Assembly (NCBI GenBank): GCA_013350335.1
Contig: CM023540.1
Span: forward strand, 29,801,175-29,865,174
DNA from: Chimonanthus salicifolius
Lineage: Eukaryota > Streptophyta > Magnoliopsida > Laurales > Calycanthaceae
Length of the DNA stretch: 64,000 nt
Reading direction: 5' to 3'
Below the pieces are notes generated by a model. That model was not told the DNA's origin, did not search any database, and saw only the letters and a program-made list of their open reading frames with translations. The position numbers and the translations under genes are program-made. Of this stretch, positions 22,982 through 33,833 are shown one piece after another. Positions within the stretch are counted from its first letter, which is position 1. Each line of letters starts with the position of its first letter.

Positions 22982-23639
22982 CTTTGGGCTGTTGGGCCCG
23001 TTAATCCTATATATCTCAACTCTCAACATGAATGGCATTGGACGACATCCTTGCATGGAGTGGGGCAAGATAAACAATCTCCAAAATCGGTTCCTACGTC
23101 TCCTTTGGGACGATGTAGTCGATATCCGATGAGCAAGTCTGCGAGCTTGCGGTCGGACTAGAACGCAGTAAGCAAAGATTCATATGGGTGTTGTGAGAAG
23201 CGGACAGAGGAGACATATTTGCAGAAGGAAAAGAAGATAAAAGAGCTTGGCTACGAAAAGATTATGAAAAAAGAGTGGAAGGGATGGAATTGTTGTAGGA
23301 GACTGGGCTCCACAGATGGAAATCCTGGCCCACCCATCCACAAGTTGGTTCTTGAGCCACTGCGGTTGGAACTCTTGCATAGAAAGCATCAGCATGAGAG
23401 TTCCAATGGCAGCTTGGCCAATGCACTCTGACCTACCGAGGAACACAATGCTGGTTACAAATGTTCTGAGGATTGGAGTTGTGGTGAGAGAATGGGGGAA
23501 GAGGGAGGGGATGGTGGGAGCAGCGGCCATTGACGATGCAGTGAGGATGTTGATGGCATCCAAAGAGGGAGAGGATATGAGGAGGAAAGCTGCCGAAGTA
23601 GCGAAGAACACCCGTGAATCATTTCAAAGAGGACTGTGA
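22982..23639 (+). pseudogene. Zeatin O-glucosyltransferase-like UGT pseudogene
   Basis: The C-terminal half of a family 1 UDP-glycosyltransferase, readable only across several frames. Seen in order: LWAVGPVNP (22982), DKQSPKSV (about 23068), SFGTM then stop, SISDEQVCELAVGLERSKQR with FIWVL then stop, and EADRGDIFAEG. After a further shift come the plant PSPG box core DWAPQMEILAHPSTSWFLSH with CGWNS, and an end at RGL-stop (23637-23639). In-frame stops occur at 23116 and 23194, with at least three frameshifts. The wording is closest to zeatin O-glucosyl/xylosyltransferases, which conjugate cytokinins. The N-terminal acceptor-binding half is absent. The last 107 residues are an open frame but cannot act alone. 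Confidence 0.88.
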
Positions 23640-26040
23640 GTTTGAAATCATATGTAAACAGAGTCTTATCTTCTTAAGGCTCGGGTTTAAAGGGTAAATG
23701 GATTTGGCTCAGTCAAATTCGGTCAAAAGTGTCCACATTGGTGAGTTGTTTGAGGGAAAGCCCGATTGGATGGACAGAGAGAACGGATGAAAAGGGGAAG
23801 AAGAAGAAAGAGAGAGAAGAAGAAGAAGAAGAAGAAGAAGGAAACTTGCAGAAGAGGAGGAGAAAAGATGCAGAGAAGAAGAAGGTCGGGAGTCCACCTT
23901 AAGAAGAGAAGGAAGAAGGAGAGGATAAAGGGAAAATTCCAAATGAAACTTGATTAATAATTCATGATAATCTTTAAATACCTAGTTTAGGGTATGCTCA
24001 ATCTCGTCGATTATCATTCTTTTGATGTATTGGTCGTAAAGAAAGGTAAAGAAAGGTTGTCCATCCTAACACAGGAACCGTCTTTTTAAGAAACATGGAT
24101 TTTTCAAACTTTTCACTTTGCCTCTATCCGTCCATATGAAAAATTTAAAAATCAGACAATCAGAAATCGGTGCACTGACCGGATCACTTTCCTCAAGTTT
24201 CTGTTTTCCAAGTGATGTGATAGGTTTACTGATTCACTAGAAAGTGAACCACTTTCTGAATGTTTGATTTAAAAAAAAAAAATCGTACGAACAAATTAGG
24301 GTAAAATGAGAAGTTCACTGAAATTCATATATGTTAAAAGAGTTTTCCTATATTAGATGACTATCCTAAATGAATATTATGATTGAATTGATCAAATAAT
24401 ATTTTTAAAACTCTCAAAATATTATCATTTTTAAATTAATTTTAATATCTAAACTAGTCTTTAAAAATATGACTTAATCAATTTAATTATAATATTTTTT
24501 ATTAAATAATATATTAAAAAGACTATTTTAATAAATCCATCACGATTCTATTTAATAAATTTAAATGTAAGTATACTTTACTAGCGAATATTTCATTTTG
24601 CATTTAATGAAGCAGAGACGTGATAGCTACCAGCCGAGTCAAGAGTCAAAGTCAAGACTAGGAGTAGGATGTTTCGAGGATGACTAGCCATGGTGGGCCA
24701 CTCCGCCCAACTGATGGAAGGCTTTCATGGGCCCCACTGACACGTGGATCATGATCTACCGATTGACCGAATTAGCATTTAGTAGCAACCCCACCTCATA
24801 CATGACTAGTTAAAGGAAAAATAATACAGCCTTGAGGGAGAGGAAACGCGTGGGCCAGCGTCGGTCGGTGAAAGTGACAGAGAGCGACATCTTATTTGTA
24901 CCGATTAAAGTTTTAATGATTTAATTTGTTTGTAATAATATTAATTTATTAAAAATATTTTTATTATAATAAATTACATAATATAATTATTACTATTATA
25001 AAAAAATTAAAATTTTAATCTATTCAATTTAAATAAATAAAGTTAGACGTTGACTTAAAACTTCATTTCAGATATGGTAAGACGGTATGGAATTTTTTCT
25101 TTAAGAGACAAATTTTAAAAAATTTATGTAAAAAATTCACTTTAACCTTCACTCTTCTTAACCCTTTTAAAAAATAAAATTAAGAATTTTTTCGTTAAAA
25201 GACACAAATTTTAAAAAATTTATATAAAAAAATTCACTTTATCCTTCACTCTTCTTAACTTTTTAAAAAAATGAAATTATAAATACCTGCTCGTAATTAT
25301 AAGTTCACTTAAAATTATAAATATGAAAGGACGAAGGTCAAATGTAAATTTCACTTTATTTCATATCTCCTACCATAGACTAAAAGAATCTAAATTTCAT
25401 TAAATTTTTACATTAATAATTATTTGTTTAATTTTGTAAAGCCAACGAACCCCTTTCTATAGTCAAATATTTTATATAAATCAACTTACATTACGAGAAC
25501 CTCGTGACTTAACTACGTGACTTTTTATCATATTTTATAAAAAGAATTATTAATTACTATTAGAAAAATAAATTTAAGAGGTCCCCGTAATTGCAATGAT
25601 TAAAATATCTTTTTATAATATTATATAACTGATGAAGATGTAAAAGAAAAGTTTATTAGATGTTAACTGAAAAATACTTAAAATGCTGATTCACGTGTGG
25701 GTCAGTTATTATTATTAATGATTGTTAATAATAAATGTTAAAAGATATATGTTAATGTAATATATAAATATAAAGGTTAAGGTCTCATCCACTTATTTAG
25801 CTAAGGTGTAAATGAATATATCATCATTTCCGCATTGGACACGAGTGACCCTTTTAGAATTTTTAAACAAAAAAATAGAAGTTGGAACTCAAATATGTAG
25901 AAAATAACAAAAATTATAAATATTTAAAATTTAAATCTCATCTTAATTTAATATTGTAATTTTAATGACATTTTTTCAAATCTAAGTCTCCTATAATTAA
26001 AACTTAATCTGGATTCATCATTTCCTGCAAGAAATCCAGA
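23640..26040. other. Gene-free AT-rich stretch
   Basis: No gene seen. 23766-23960 is a GAA/GGA-rich microsatellite region. 24600-24900 is GC-richer unique sequence. 24900-26000 is very AT-rich and holds the tandem repeat at 25091-25276. Confidence 0.45.
25091..25276. repeat. 95-bp tandem repeat, two copies
   Basis: Two units (about 25091-25184 and 25185-25276) share GAATTTTTTC-TTAA-AGACA, AATTTTAAAAAATTTAT and TTCACTTTA-CCTTCACTCTTC with minor changes. Confidence 0.75.
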
Positions 26041-26547
26041 AGAGGACGAAGAGGCATTTCATCAAACATCTGGTACCAACGTTACAAACCCATCAAAGAA
26101 ATTGCAGGAAAACATACAAAATTACAACAGAATGAAATCTTCTCTTCGCTTTTTTTTTTTTTTTCTCTCCAAAAACAAGGAAAAAAGGAATTAAAAAATA
26201 AGAAATTAATAAAAGCTAAAAGAGCCAGATGAAACCAGACACTAAAAGAGATACATTTCCACGTGAAATACAGATTACAACAAGCACATATTTCCAATAT
26301 CATACAAAGGAACCTTCCCCTCCGTCACTCCCTATTTCCCCATCATCTCCATTCCTTTCTTCCTACAATTCTTTTTTTTGCCTTCACCATTTTTAATAGG
26401 CTGATTATATTTTCAACCTTACCTTCTTCCCAATTGACCGAATCCTCTCTCTCTCCGCTTGAAAAAAATAGCACGGAAAGATGAGATTCGACCCGATAGG
26501 AAGGGAGAAACAAACTAGAAAAAATACACATCCTGGCCGTTGCTTAC
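26040..26547 (-). other. Probable 3' UTR of PNRC-motif gene
   Basis: T/C-rich sequence directly downstream of the stop on the minus strand. No other gene seen. Confidence 0.4.
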
Positions 26548-27124
26548 TCAATCGAGGCGGAGCAAACGCCTCAGATCTTTCGTGGCGTAGTCATCGACGG
26601 TTGCCGAAATGTTCTTCTTAGAAAACGTGGGTAGCGGCAGGGATCTCGGAGAAGGTGACTGAGAGAAGCCGGAACCGGCGTACTCCGTTCCGGATCCGGG
26701 CCGGGTAAAGAGGGCGTCCCTGAGGCGGATCTGCTTGGACACCAGCTCCGGACCCGGGCCCAGCCGGTCCGTCCCGCACACTATCAGGTCAGCCTCGTTC
26801 AAAGAGGCCGATTTCTTCAAATCGTTCCTCTTGAATTCAGAGCCCACCTTCGAATCCAGCGACTCTCCTCTCCTCAGGATCGTCACCTGCCCCATCACAA
26901 GATTCGGGCTTGAGTTTTTGCCCTGTTTCGGAATTGCGTCCGAAAAATCGGATCTCTTCTGGTGAGTGTCGGGTTGGGGGGCCCGTTTCGTGGCTCTGCG
27001 GCAAGATCTCGAATTTCCATTCCCAAGAGGCTGGGGCTGGGGGCTTGCGGCGAGGGGAGATGGTGGGAACGGATCTGAGCCGTTGGATGAGGCAGTCCTG
27101 AGGGTGAAGGACCTCGGTTCCCAT
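26548..27124 (-). CDS. PNRC-motif protein, one-base frame break
   Basis: A small plant protein of about 190 residues. It starts MGTEVLHPQDCLIQRL (ATG at 27122-27124) and ends ATKDLRRLLRLD (stop 26548-26550). The middle has VMGQVTILRRGESLDS. Near the C-terminus, YAGSGFSQSPSPRSLPLPTF is the proline-rich SH3-binding motif of the PNRC family, which in animals binds mRNA decapping factors. N- and C-terminal parts lie in different frames. Treating the G5 run at 27039-27043 as four bases joins them as RRKPQPQPLGNGNSR and restores the basic Gly/Asn linker typical of plant relatives. So this is either a real frameshift or a homopolymer error. No intron signals were found. Function in plants is inferred only. 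Confidence 0.8.
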
Positions 27125-27560
27125 GGAAAGTGGTGAAAAGGGGGTAAATCGCTGGTGATTTCGGAGGTGGTAGGAAAAAGAGAGAGAGGGGATTTGGTGT
27201 TTTCTTTTTCTTCTTCTTTTCTTCGTCGCCTAACCCTTCCCTTCTTCTTCCTTCCTCCTTCGGAGGAGGAATTTTTTTTTTTTTTTTTTGGTTTTTTTCG
27301 TTTCTGGACTGGTTTTTGAGTGGTGCGTTCGGAAGAAATGGGGTTTATGTAGAGAAGTGGGTGGTTGGGTTGGCGTGACGTGGACCACTCAGTTAACGGA
27401 AACCGTTAATATGTTGTAACGGCGTTAGGCCTCATCTGCCATACGCCGTATTGGACAACTATAACGCCCCTTGTTTCTGAATTCCGAGCTTATCCGCTCC
27501 TTCTTCTTTTTCAAGGAAAGGTCGGTTCGCACGGACGGTTGCGATCGCGCGATGAGAGTC
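27125..27560 (-). promoter_or_regulatory. 5' UTR and promoter of PNRC-motif gene
   Basis: The minus-strand leader is strongly CT-rich (TCTTC/CTCTCT runs at about 27180-27290), a common plant 5' UTR feature. Further upstream, at 27370-27432, TGACGTGG (bZIP-type) is followed by AACGGAAACCGTT and AACGGCG. This gives four AACGG cores, in both orientations, in about 35 bp, resembling MYB/MSA sites. Confidence 0.5.
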
Positions 27561-28664
27561 GTTGTTTTTTATATCAGTTTATCAGTTAAAAAAAATTCAG
27601 TTACCGAAATCAGTTAGTGAATTATAAGGATAAAATATATTTAAAATTAGATTTGTATTCGATGTATTATTAAATTATGAATAAGAATAAGAATACTCTC
27701 AATCGTTTGTCATTAAAAACAAACTAATTTAACTATATAAAGATAAAGTGTATTTAATTTTATTAAACATAAAAATTGTTCATATTACAATGCCATTGAT
27801 TCTTCTAATCATATAGGCTACCTTTGTTATTTTGAGTCTTTATGTTATCAAATTATAATATATTATATTATAGTTCTATTCTATTTAATTACTTAAGAAA
27901 AATCTCGTATACATGAATGTTTATTTTTGTTGATTATATTTAAAAAATATATTTAATTGTTTTAACAAATTAAAACCCTGTCCAAATTTCACTCCTATTT
28001 ATTTCCTATCTTTATCAAAAAGAAATTATGACCTGTGGCACTTGCAACTTTATGCATAAGTATTGTTGATGAAGTTTGACTAATGATAAATACAATTTAT
28101 CATACTTTATTTTTCTAGAAATTTAAATTAAATTAGCCAATTTTATTTTATTTTAAGTCGATTTAAACACACCGATAGCCTCATGCTAAAGTAAGTGCCA
28201 ACTCCAGTAAATAAATACTTCTTCCTCTCACCTACCTTATAGGAAAATTTGTACCACTAACATGTAATGAAGGTGTGAGGAAGCCAACTGACCTTTAAAA
28301 AATGTGAAAAGCTTTAACAATGATTCATGTTCCCCATAAAGTATTTATTTTTCTTTTCTCTTTAGGAAAAAAAAAACCTAGTAAGTCTTGATAAATAAAA
28401 AATGATTAAAATTATTAAGTAAAAAAACACCAAAAGATATTTATTATTTATAGAAATTTGTTAAGCATCTACTTAGAATTATCAAAATAATTATAGTCAT
28501 AACTCAAATATCATTCATAACCTCAAAATCGTAATTCATATTCACTCATTTAAATCTCAGCTTCGGATAAAAAAATATTTATTTTATTAGAAAATCTAAT
28601 CTATTTAATAAAATGATTTAGTTATAGCTTGACTTAATAGACTTGGTATAGTTAAATTATAGGT
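27561..28664. other. AT-rich spacer
   Basis: Very AT-rich; nothing recognisable seen. Confidence 0.4.
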
Positions 28665-29030
28665 GACTCTATAGATATAAATATCAGTCGATATCTAAAC
28701 TCGATATATATATATATCGGTCGATAATATATGTTTTTGATGTAGAATTATGATATCAGCTGATATCATTAAATATCGGTCAAAAAATCATTTTTTTTAA
28801 AAAAAAATTGATATTTGTTTTTCCGCCATCAATATTCGTCCATATCTGTCAAATCAGCCAATTAAATATCAGCCAATATTTATAGTTTTTTCTTCTATTT
28901 TTATTTATTTTTTAAAGGTCGTTTCTTGTATTTTTTTTAATCAGGGAAAAAAACCCAGTCAATATTTAAAAAAAAAATAAGGGGAGAGAAATACATCAGC
29001 CAATATCTTCAAAAAACGATATTACAACCC
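28665..29030. mobile_element. ATATCGGC array element, old copy
   Basis: Contains ATATCAGTCGATATC, ATATATCGGTCGATA, ATATCAGCTGATATC and AGCCAATATC, with poly(A)/poly(T) runs between. It ends CGATATTACAACCCTTG. GTGACTC occurs just outside both ends (about 28665 and 29032), consistent with a worn 9-bp target duplication. It belongs with the elements at 40349 and 62889. Confidence 0.55.
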
Positions 29031-29169
29031 TTGAGTGACTCAATTTAGTAATCACAATTCAAAATTATCAGCATTAACTAATTTAAATAAACAATAAAAA
29101 ATTATGATTTAACTACATCATAGGTGTCGAATCTACTGGTTGAGTCAATCTTATTCAGTAAATAAATAC

Positions 29170-29359
29170 TCCCTCCTTTTCATTTTAGTTGTCTCATTTA
29201 AAATATTTGTATTTTTTAAGGAACTCTCTATATAAGACTAGCACTCTAAGTTATCTTATTCATTTTCAACACAATTTATACTACTTTAATATAAATGAGA
29301 CAATTATTTTAGGATAATTTTAAAATCTATATAAGACAACTAATTTGAGATCGAGGGAG
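29170..29359. mobile_element. Stowaway MITE
   Basis: A 190-bp element with CTCCCTCC at the left and GAGGGAG at the right, flanked by TA on each side (29168-29169 and 29360-29361). Subterminal GTTGTCTCATTT pairs with AAATGAGACAA. These are the hallmarks of Stowaway (Tc1/mariner) MITEs. Confidence 0.9.
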
Positions 29360-30192
29360 TATATGAATATAACTAATTCGAGTCTAACTTTAACCATTAA
29401 ATGAGTTGGGTCTTATATTTTCACTGATAACCCCACCAAATTATTGTGATTTAAGATATAAAATGGCTATGTAGGTTATACAATACTGTTAATAATTTAA
29501 AGATGAAATTATTATTCTTTGTGGCAATAAAAGAAGTTATATTTTTAGATATGGCATGATTATGCACTCAATTTCATTATTTCTTTATGAATGAGAGAAG
29601 GCCCACATGCATAATTAGGCCATATAAAAAGTTAGCCTTACTTCTTTTATGTCTGATGGCTTTGCATATATGAATATAATAAGAAATGTTAAAATCAAAA
29701 GGAGCTTCGATCATATCAACACCAAAATTTTAAAACTTTGTCTGACTTGGGACAGCTTGACTCAGTCATGTTTATTAATTTTTAGGCCTTTATTTCACAA
29801 GTGTTGAATTTCAAAGCTTTTTTTATATTAAAATTTCATTGTACTTTTCTTTTGTTGATAAGAAAATGAAAAAAAAAAGATTTTTAAATTTAAAAATTGA
29901 AAAATAATCATATGCAAAATATCTAACAGTGTTGTATCTCTATTTTTCATATTAATAGATAGTTAGCATTTAAAATATATTTTTTTGAAGGAATCTGTAG
30001 ATACATAACGTGGGATTTAGTCTCCTTCATCGTAACTCGTAAGCTTCACTTTTGAATCGATAGTAGAAAATTGAAAATTAAATTAGTAAATTTGACTTTT
30101 TTAATTACTTTTTTCTTTTTTCTATTTTTTTTAAAAGGGAGGGTAAATGGTCTTTTCCTTTTAAAAACAGTGCACTATAGTGAAAACTTATA
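29360..30192. other. AT-rich spacer
   Basis: No gene or clear repeat seen. Confidence 0.4.
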
Positions 30193-30491
30193 CTGCGTTT
30201 GGATGGAGGGTAATTTTTCAATGGATGCACGAGGGAGTACATTCAAAGGTATTTAAAATAAATACCCTTTGCATGGAAAGGGTATTAGAAAGTGAGAAAA
30301 AGGATGTAACCCCAACCCACCCCACCCCACCACCCCACCCAATTACTGAACAAAAGTAATGGGAGGTTACTCCCCATCAACCCTCTTTACCCCCAATCCA
30401 AACGCATCCATCTCACCCATCCCCCAATTACCAAACAAAAGTGATGGGGAATTACCCCCATCAACCCCCTTTACCTCCAATCCAAACACAG
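30193..30491. mobile_element. CTGCGTTTGGAT MITE
   Basis: Starts CTGCGTTTGGATGGAG and ends CCAATCCAAACACAG, giving a terminal inverted repeat. The inside has two tandem blocks of AATTAC-AACAAAAGT-ATGGG and CCCATCAACCC-CTTTACC-CCAATCCAAAC (about 30340-30412 and 30424-30487). A relative begins at 63862 at the window edge. Superfamily not assigned because the target duplication is unclear. Confidence 0.7.
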
Positions 30492-30569
30492 CCGTATATA
30501 TGAGTGCACAGATCATTACATCTATTTAAACTCAAATCGATCAATAAAATGATTCAAAACTTTTAAAAC

Positions 30570-30700
30570 AGTGGGAAATCAAGCATAAAACTCCCACGGG
30601 TGATACCCGCTGATCTTAGAATACACCAGATTAAAATATGGGGGCTCGAATTTGTCAACTCTCGCTTCATTTAACACTACTATTGTTGTAGATTCTATGA
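30570..30700 (-). mobile_element. SINE copy, family A
   Basis: On the minus strand a tRNA-like B box (ACAAATTCGAGCCCCC) is followed by TGGTGTATTCTAAGATC and the tail CACCCGTGGGAGTTTTATGCT. The same order is found at 56589-56755 and in parts at 31558-31695 and 55175-55270. Confidence 0.55.
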
Positions 30701-31557
30701 ATTTCCGGACAAAATTGTAATATTTATTTGAAATATATTCATTATTTTTTAATTAAATCAGGTGCTCTACTATTTTTGAAACTTCTCTTCCATTAAATCC
30801 TCATATTATATGATTCTTGTATCCTAATTAATGGGCCCCAGTTTCTCAATGTAAGTTCCTCACCTACAAATTTTCTTCATGACATTCATAAGATATTGCA
30901 ATTCTTACCTTGACCGAGAAAGCTTCAAGTTTCAATCAGTGCCTTTAATTCCAATACTTTCCGTCTTCATCACTTGCATTGACCACAATTTTCAAAACTT
31001 TCCAGTTGTCTATAAAAAAGCCAACCACTTAAAAAAAAAAAAAAGAATTGCAAATAAAAAGTGAACTGATTAATCTAAAATAATACAGTTTATTTCGCAG
31101 AAATTTTGATAAAATCTGATAATTTAAAGATTACAAACTGTGATTATTTTAGAATTAACTATTTAAGAATTTCGACATTTCTATTTCTGTATCATCCTTC
31201 AAATTATTTATTTTCTCGAATTGGAGTTTGGCATTTATATTTTAATTTGGAGAATTACTTTTATGTGCTTACAATCTATCAAATGTTCAACATTGTTATT
31301 TTCTCAATAGATATTAAAAGCTACATTTTCACCATAAATGAAATTCTCGTTCAAAATATAAAAGTTTTGCAAAATTTCAAATTTAGTGAAAACCTGAGCT
31401 ACTGTTTTTAAGCCTATTTTGGTGAAAACTATTGTGCAACATATAAATTAAATTTGACTAAATAGTTTATCAAGTTAAATATATAATTTATCTAAATTTT
31501 AGCCTATGATTCACATAGTTTGGGTTAAAATATAAGATAATTTTAAACTTTAAAGAT

Positions 31558-31695
31558 GATTTTTTTTAACAACGAGAGCATTACGTAAAACTCTAAATGC
31601 ACACAGTTCTTTACAAACTATGAGTATCAGGTGACTACTGAATTCAAATCTTTGACCTCTGATTTTTGAGTGGAAGTATCTATCAGTTGAATTAT
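31558..31695 (-). mobile_element. SINE copy, diverged family A
   Basis: Minus strand: TTCAACTGATAG (A-box-like), GGTCAAAGATTTGAATTCA (B-box-like), a tail GAGTTTTACGTAATGC, and an A-run at the 3' end (poly T at 31560-31568). Confidence 0.5.
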
Positions 31696-33833
31696 CCGTA
31701 CAAAGTAAATTTCAAAGATGTGAATGTAACTTTTTTTATAATAAAATATATTTATGTTATAGATATAAAATAAATATTTTTACTATTAAGCTAAATACTT
31801 AAAAAAAAAACTCAGAAAGTGAAAAGAGCTTAAAGTTAGGGTGGTAAGATGGTGATGTGATCCAGCCATCCGAGTGGAATTATTTCATGAGTTCTCCTTT
31901 TTTTCTTTTTCTTTCTCTTTTTTTTTTCTTTTTTTTATGTGTTTTTTATTGTAAAAAATGATGAGTGGGGTCCATCCTCCACAGACATAAAGCAGAGATG
32001 GAGTATTATTCCCCATTAAAAAAAGGGGAAAGAACAAAGAGGCTTCTTTAGTGGGGCCCACCAAGCAATTACAAGGAAACTAATAATGCTAATGTCCTTT
32101 TCCTCCTCTGTTTGCTTTATGGAGGAGAGTGGGAATAATGCTTTAGATACCTAAAAGTAATGGAATCTTTCCACCTAATGTTGGTGTTGGATTTGATCTC
32201 TTCTTCTTCTCCTTCTTGAAACTTTTTTTTTTTTAAACTTTAATCCACAGAGTAGGATGAAAACTTGGAGTTTGAGTTATGTATTTTTTAGAAAATTAAA
32301 TAAATTTTGAGTTGAATTATGATTTTTAAATTATTTTTGATTGATTTGATAAAGTTATAATAGAATATATTGATATCCGTTTTCTCCATATAAAATTATA
32401 AATAATGATAAGTAGATACAAGATAATTTAAATATTCCTTATTATAAAAATATACTAATTTCTCTTTTAATTCTCTTCAATCAGATTGTAATACATCTTC
32501 CTAAAAATCTCACGTCCCTTGTGGATTTGGATAGTGGAGGTTTAATACGAGGAGATAAGCCCCTCTCCATCATAAGACTTTTTGGGTCTAACATGACAGG
32601 CTAAATTCATTCTAAAATCGTGAGAGTATGTGGGGCCCAAAATGAACATGTGATGGGATAGGATCGAATCATCACACAAATAAATTTACATTAAGTGAAA
32701 TTGAGAAAATCTGAGACGCTACTCAAATTAGAAGACTCGTCGAAGGTTCTGATTAACTTAGGCTTGTAGTTCTAGCTTTAGTGCTATACAGCCCAACTTT
32801 GAGTCCAAAATTCAACTCATAACTTATTGCTTATGGGCATGGCTCAATGCCCAAAAATAAAAAATAAAAAAAAAAATGTTATCACTTATGATCAACTCAA
32901 TCAATCAGACAACTTATTTTGACCTGTATGTGCGTGAACAGATAGTCATGGGATAAAAATAACTGTTGGAGAATAGTGATTTTTTTTCAAATTTGCGTAT
33001 GAAAAATTGTGGAATATCTTGTGTAAAATCTTCATGAGTGACCTAACTATCCCTATACATGTAATCTCTCCTTCAGTTTTTTTATCAAGAAAATTCTTTG
33101 TTTCATTGATATGTAATTTTTTTATTCAACAGCAGTTATTTACATGTTTAAATACTGGTTTTAAGTTATGAAATTGAAATTTTCAAATGTTTTAAAAATA
33201 TAAATAAAAATCTCTCAAGTAAATTTTAACTCCTAGTAGATCCAGTAAGGAACTCGAACTTCAACGGTATGAATAGTATAAAAAATATTAAAAAGTTGTA
33301 TGTTTTTAAGTTAAAATTCAAATAAATGAAGTTGAAAAGAAAATACGAAGGAAGAGTGTGAGAAGCAAAGATCTCCACTCACTAATAGATTTTATAGGGT
33401 ATGATAGGATTTGTATTGGATGTTTATTATATAAAAAATATTTTTTAACCGATGTGGAAACCAAAACAATGAAAAGAAAGAAATAATGCAATTGGGCCCA
33501 CCGTGCACACTACACGAAGCGGCCCAAACCCATAAAAAAACTCAGCGCGCACGCAAAAATGTTTTACCTATACAATTAATGTTTTTAATATATTTTAATG
33601 TATTTCTCCATATTTAGTTATTTTATTTTAATGATATGTTCTTGATAACATGTTGATGAAAACCCAAAATTTTGAAACTATTTTGCTATTATCCTAAGAA
33701 GATAAATTTCTAATAATGTTAAATTGTGATAATGGTTACAACAATGCACTGGTACATGGATTGACAAACCATGCCAAATACAGGAGTTTGAAGATCTCAA
33801 TGGACTTTCTAAGAACTTTAGATTCTTATTTTC
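31696..33833. other. Gene-free spacer
   Basis: AT-rich; no intact gene or repeat with clear edges was recognised. Includes the 3' flank of the first ERD6-like gene. Confidence 0.4.

Noticed and set aside
26735..27101. Plus-strand open frames across the PNRC-motif gene
   Set aside because: Antisense shadows; the minus strand carries the conserved motifs.
31106..31411. 101-codon open frame
   Set aside because: Very AT-rich, Phe/Ile/Asn/Tyr-dominated translation without motifs.
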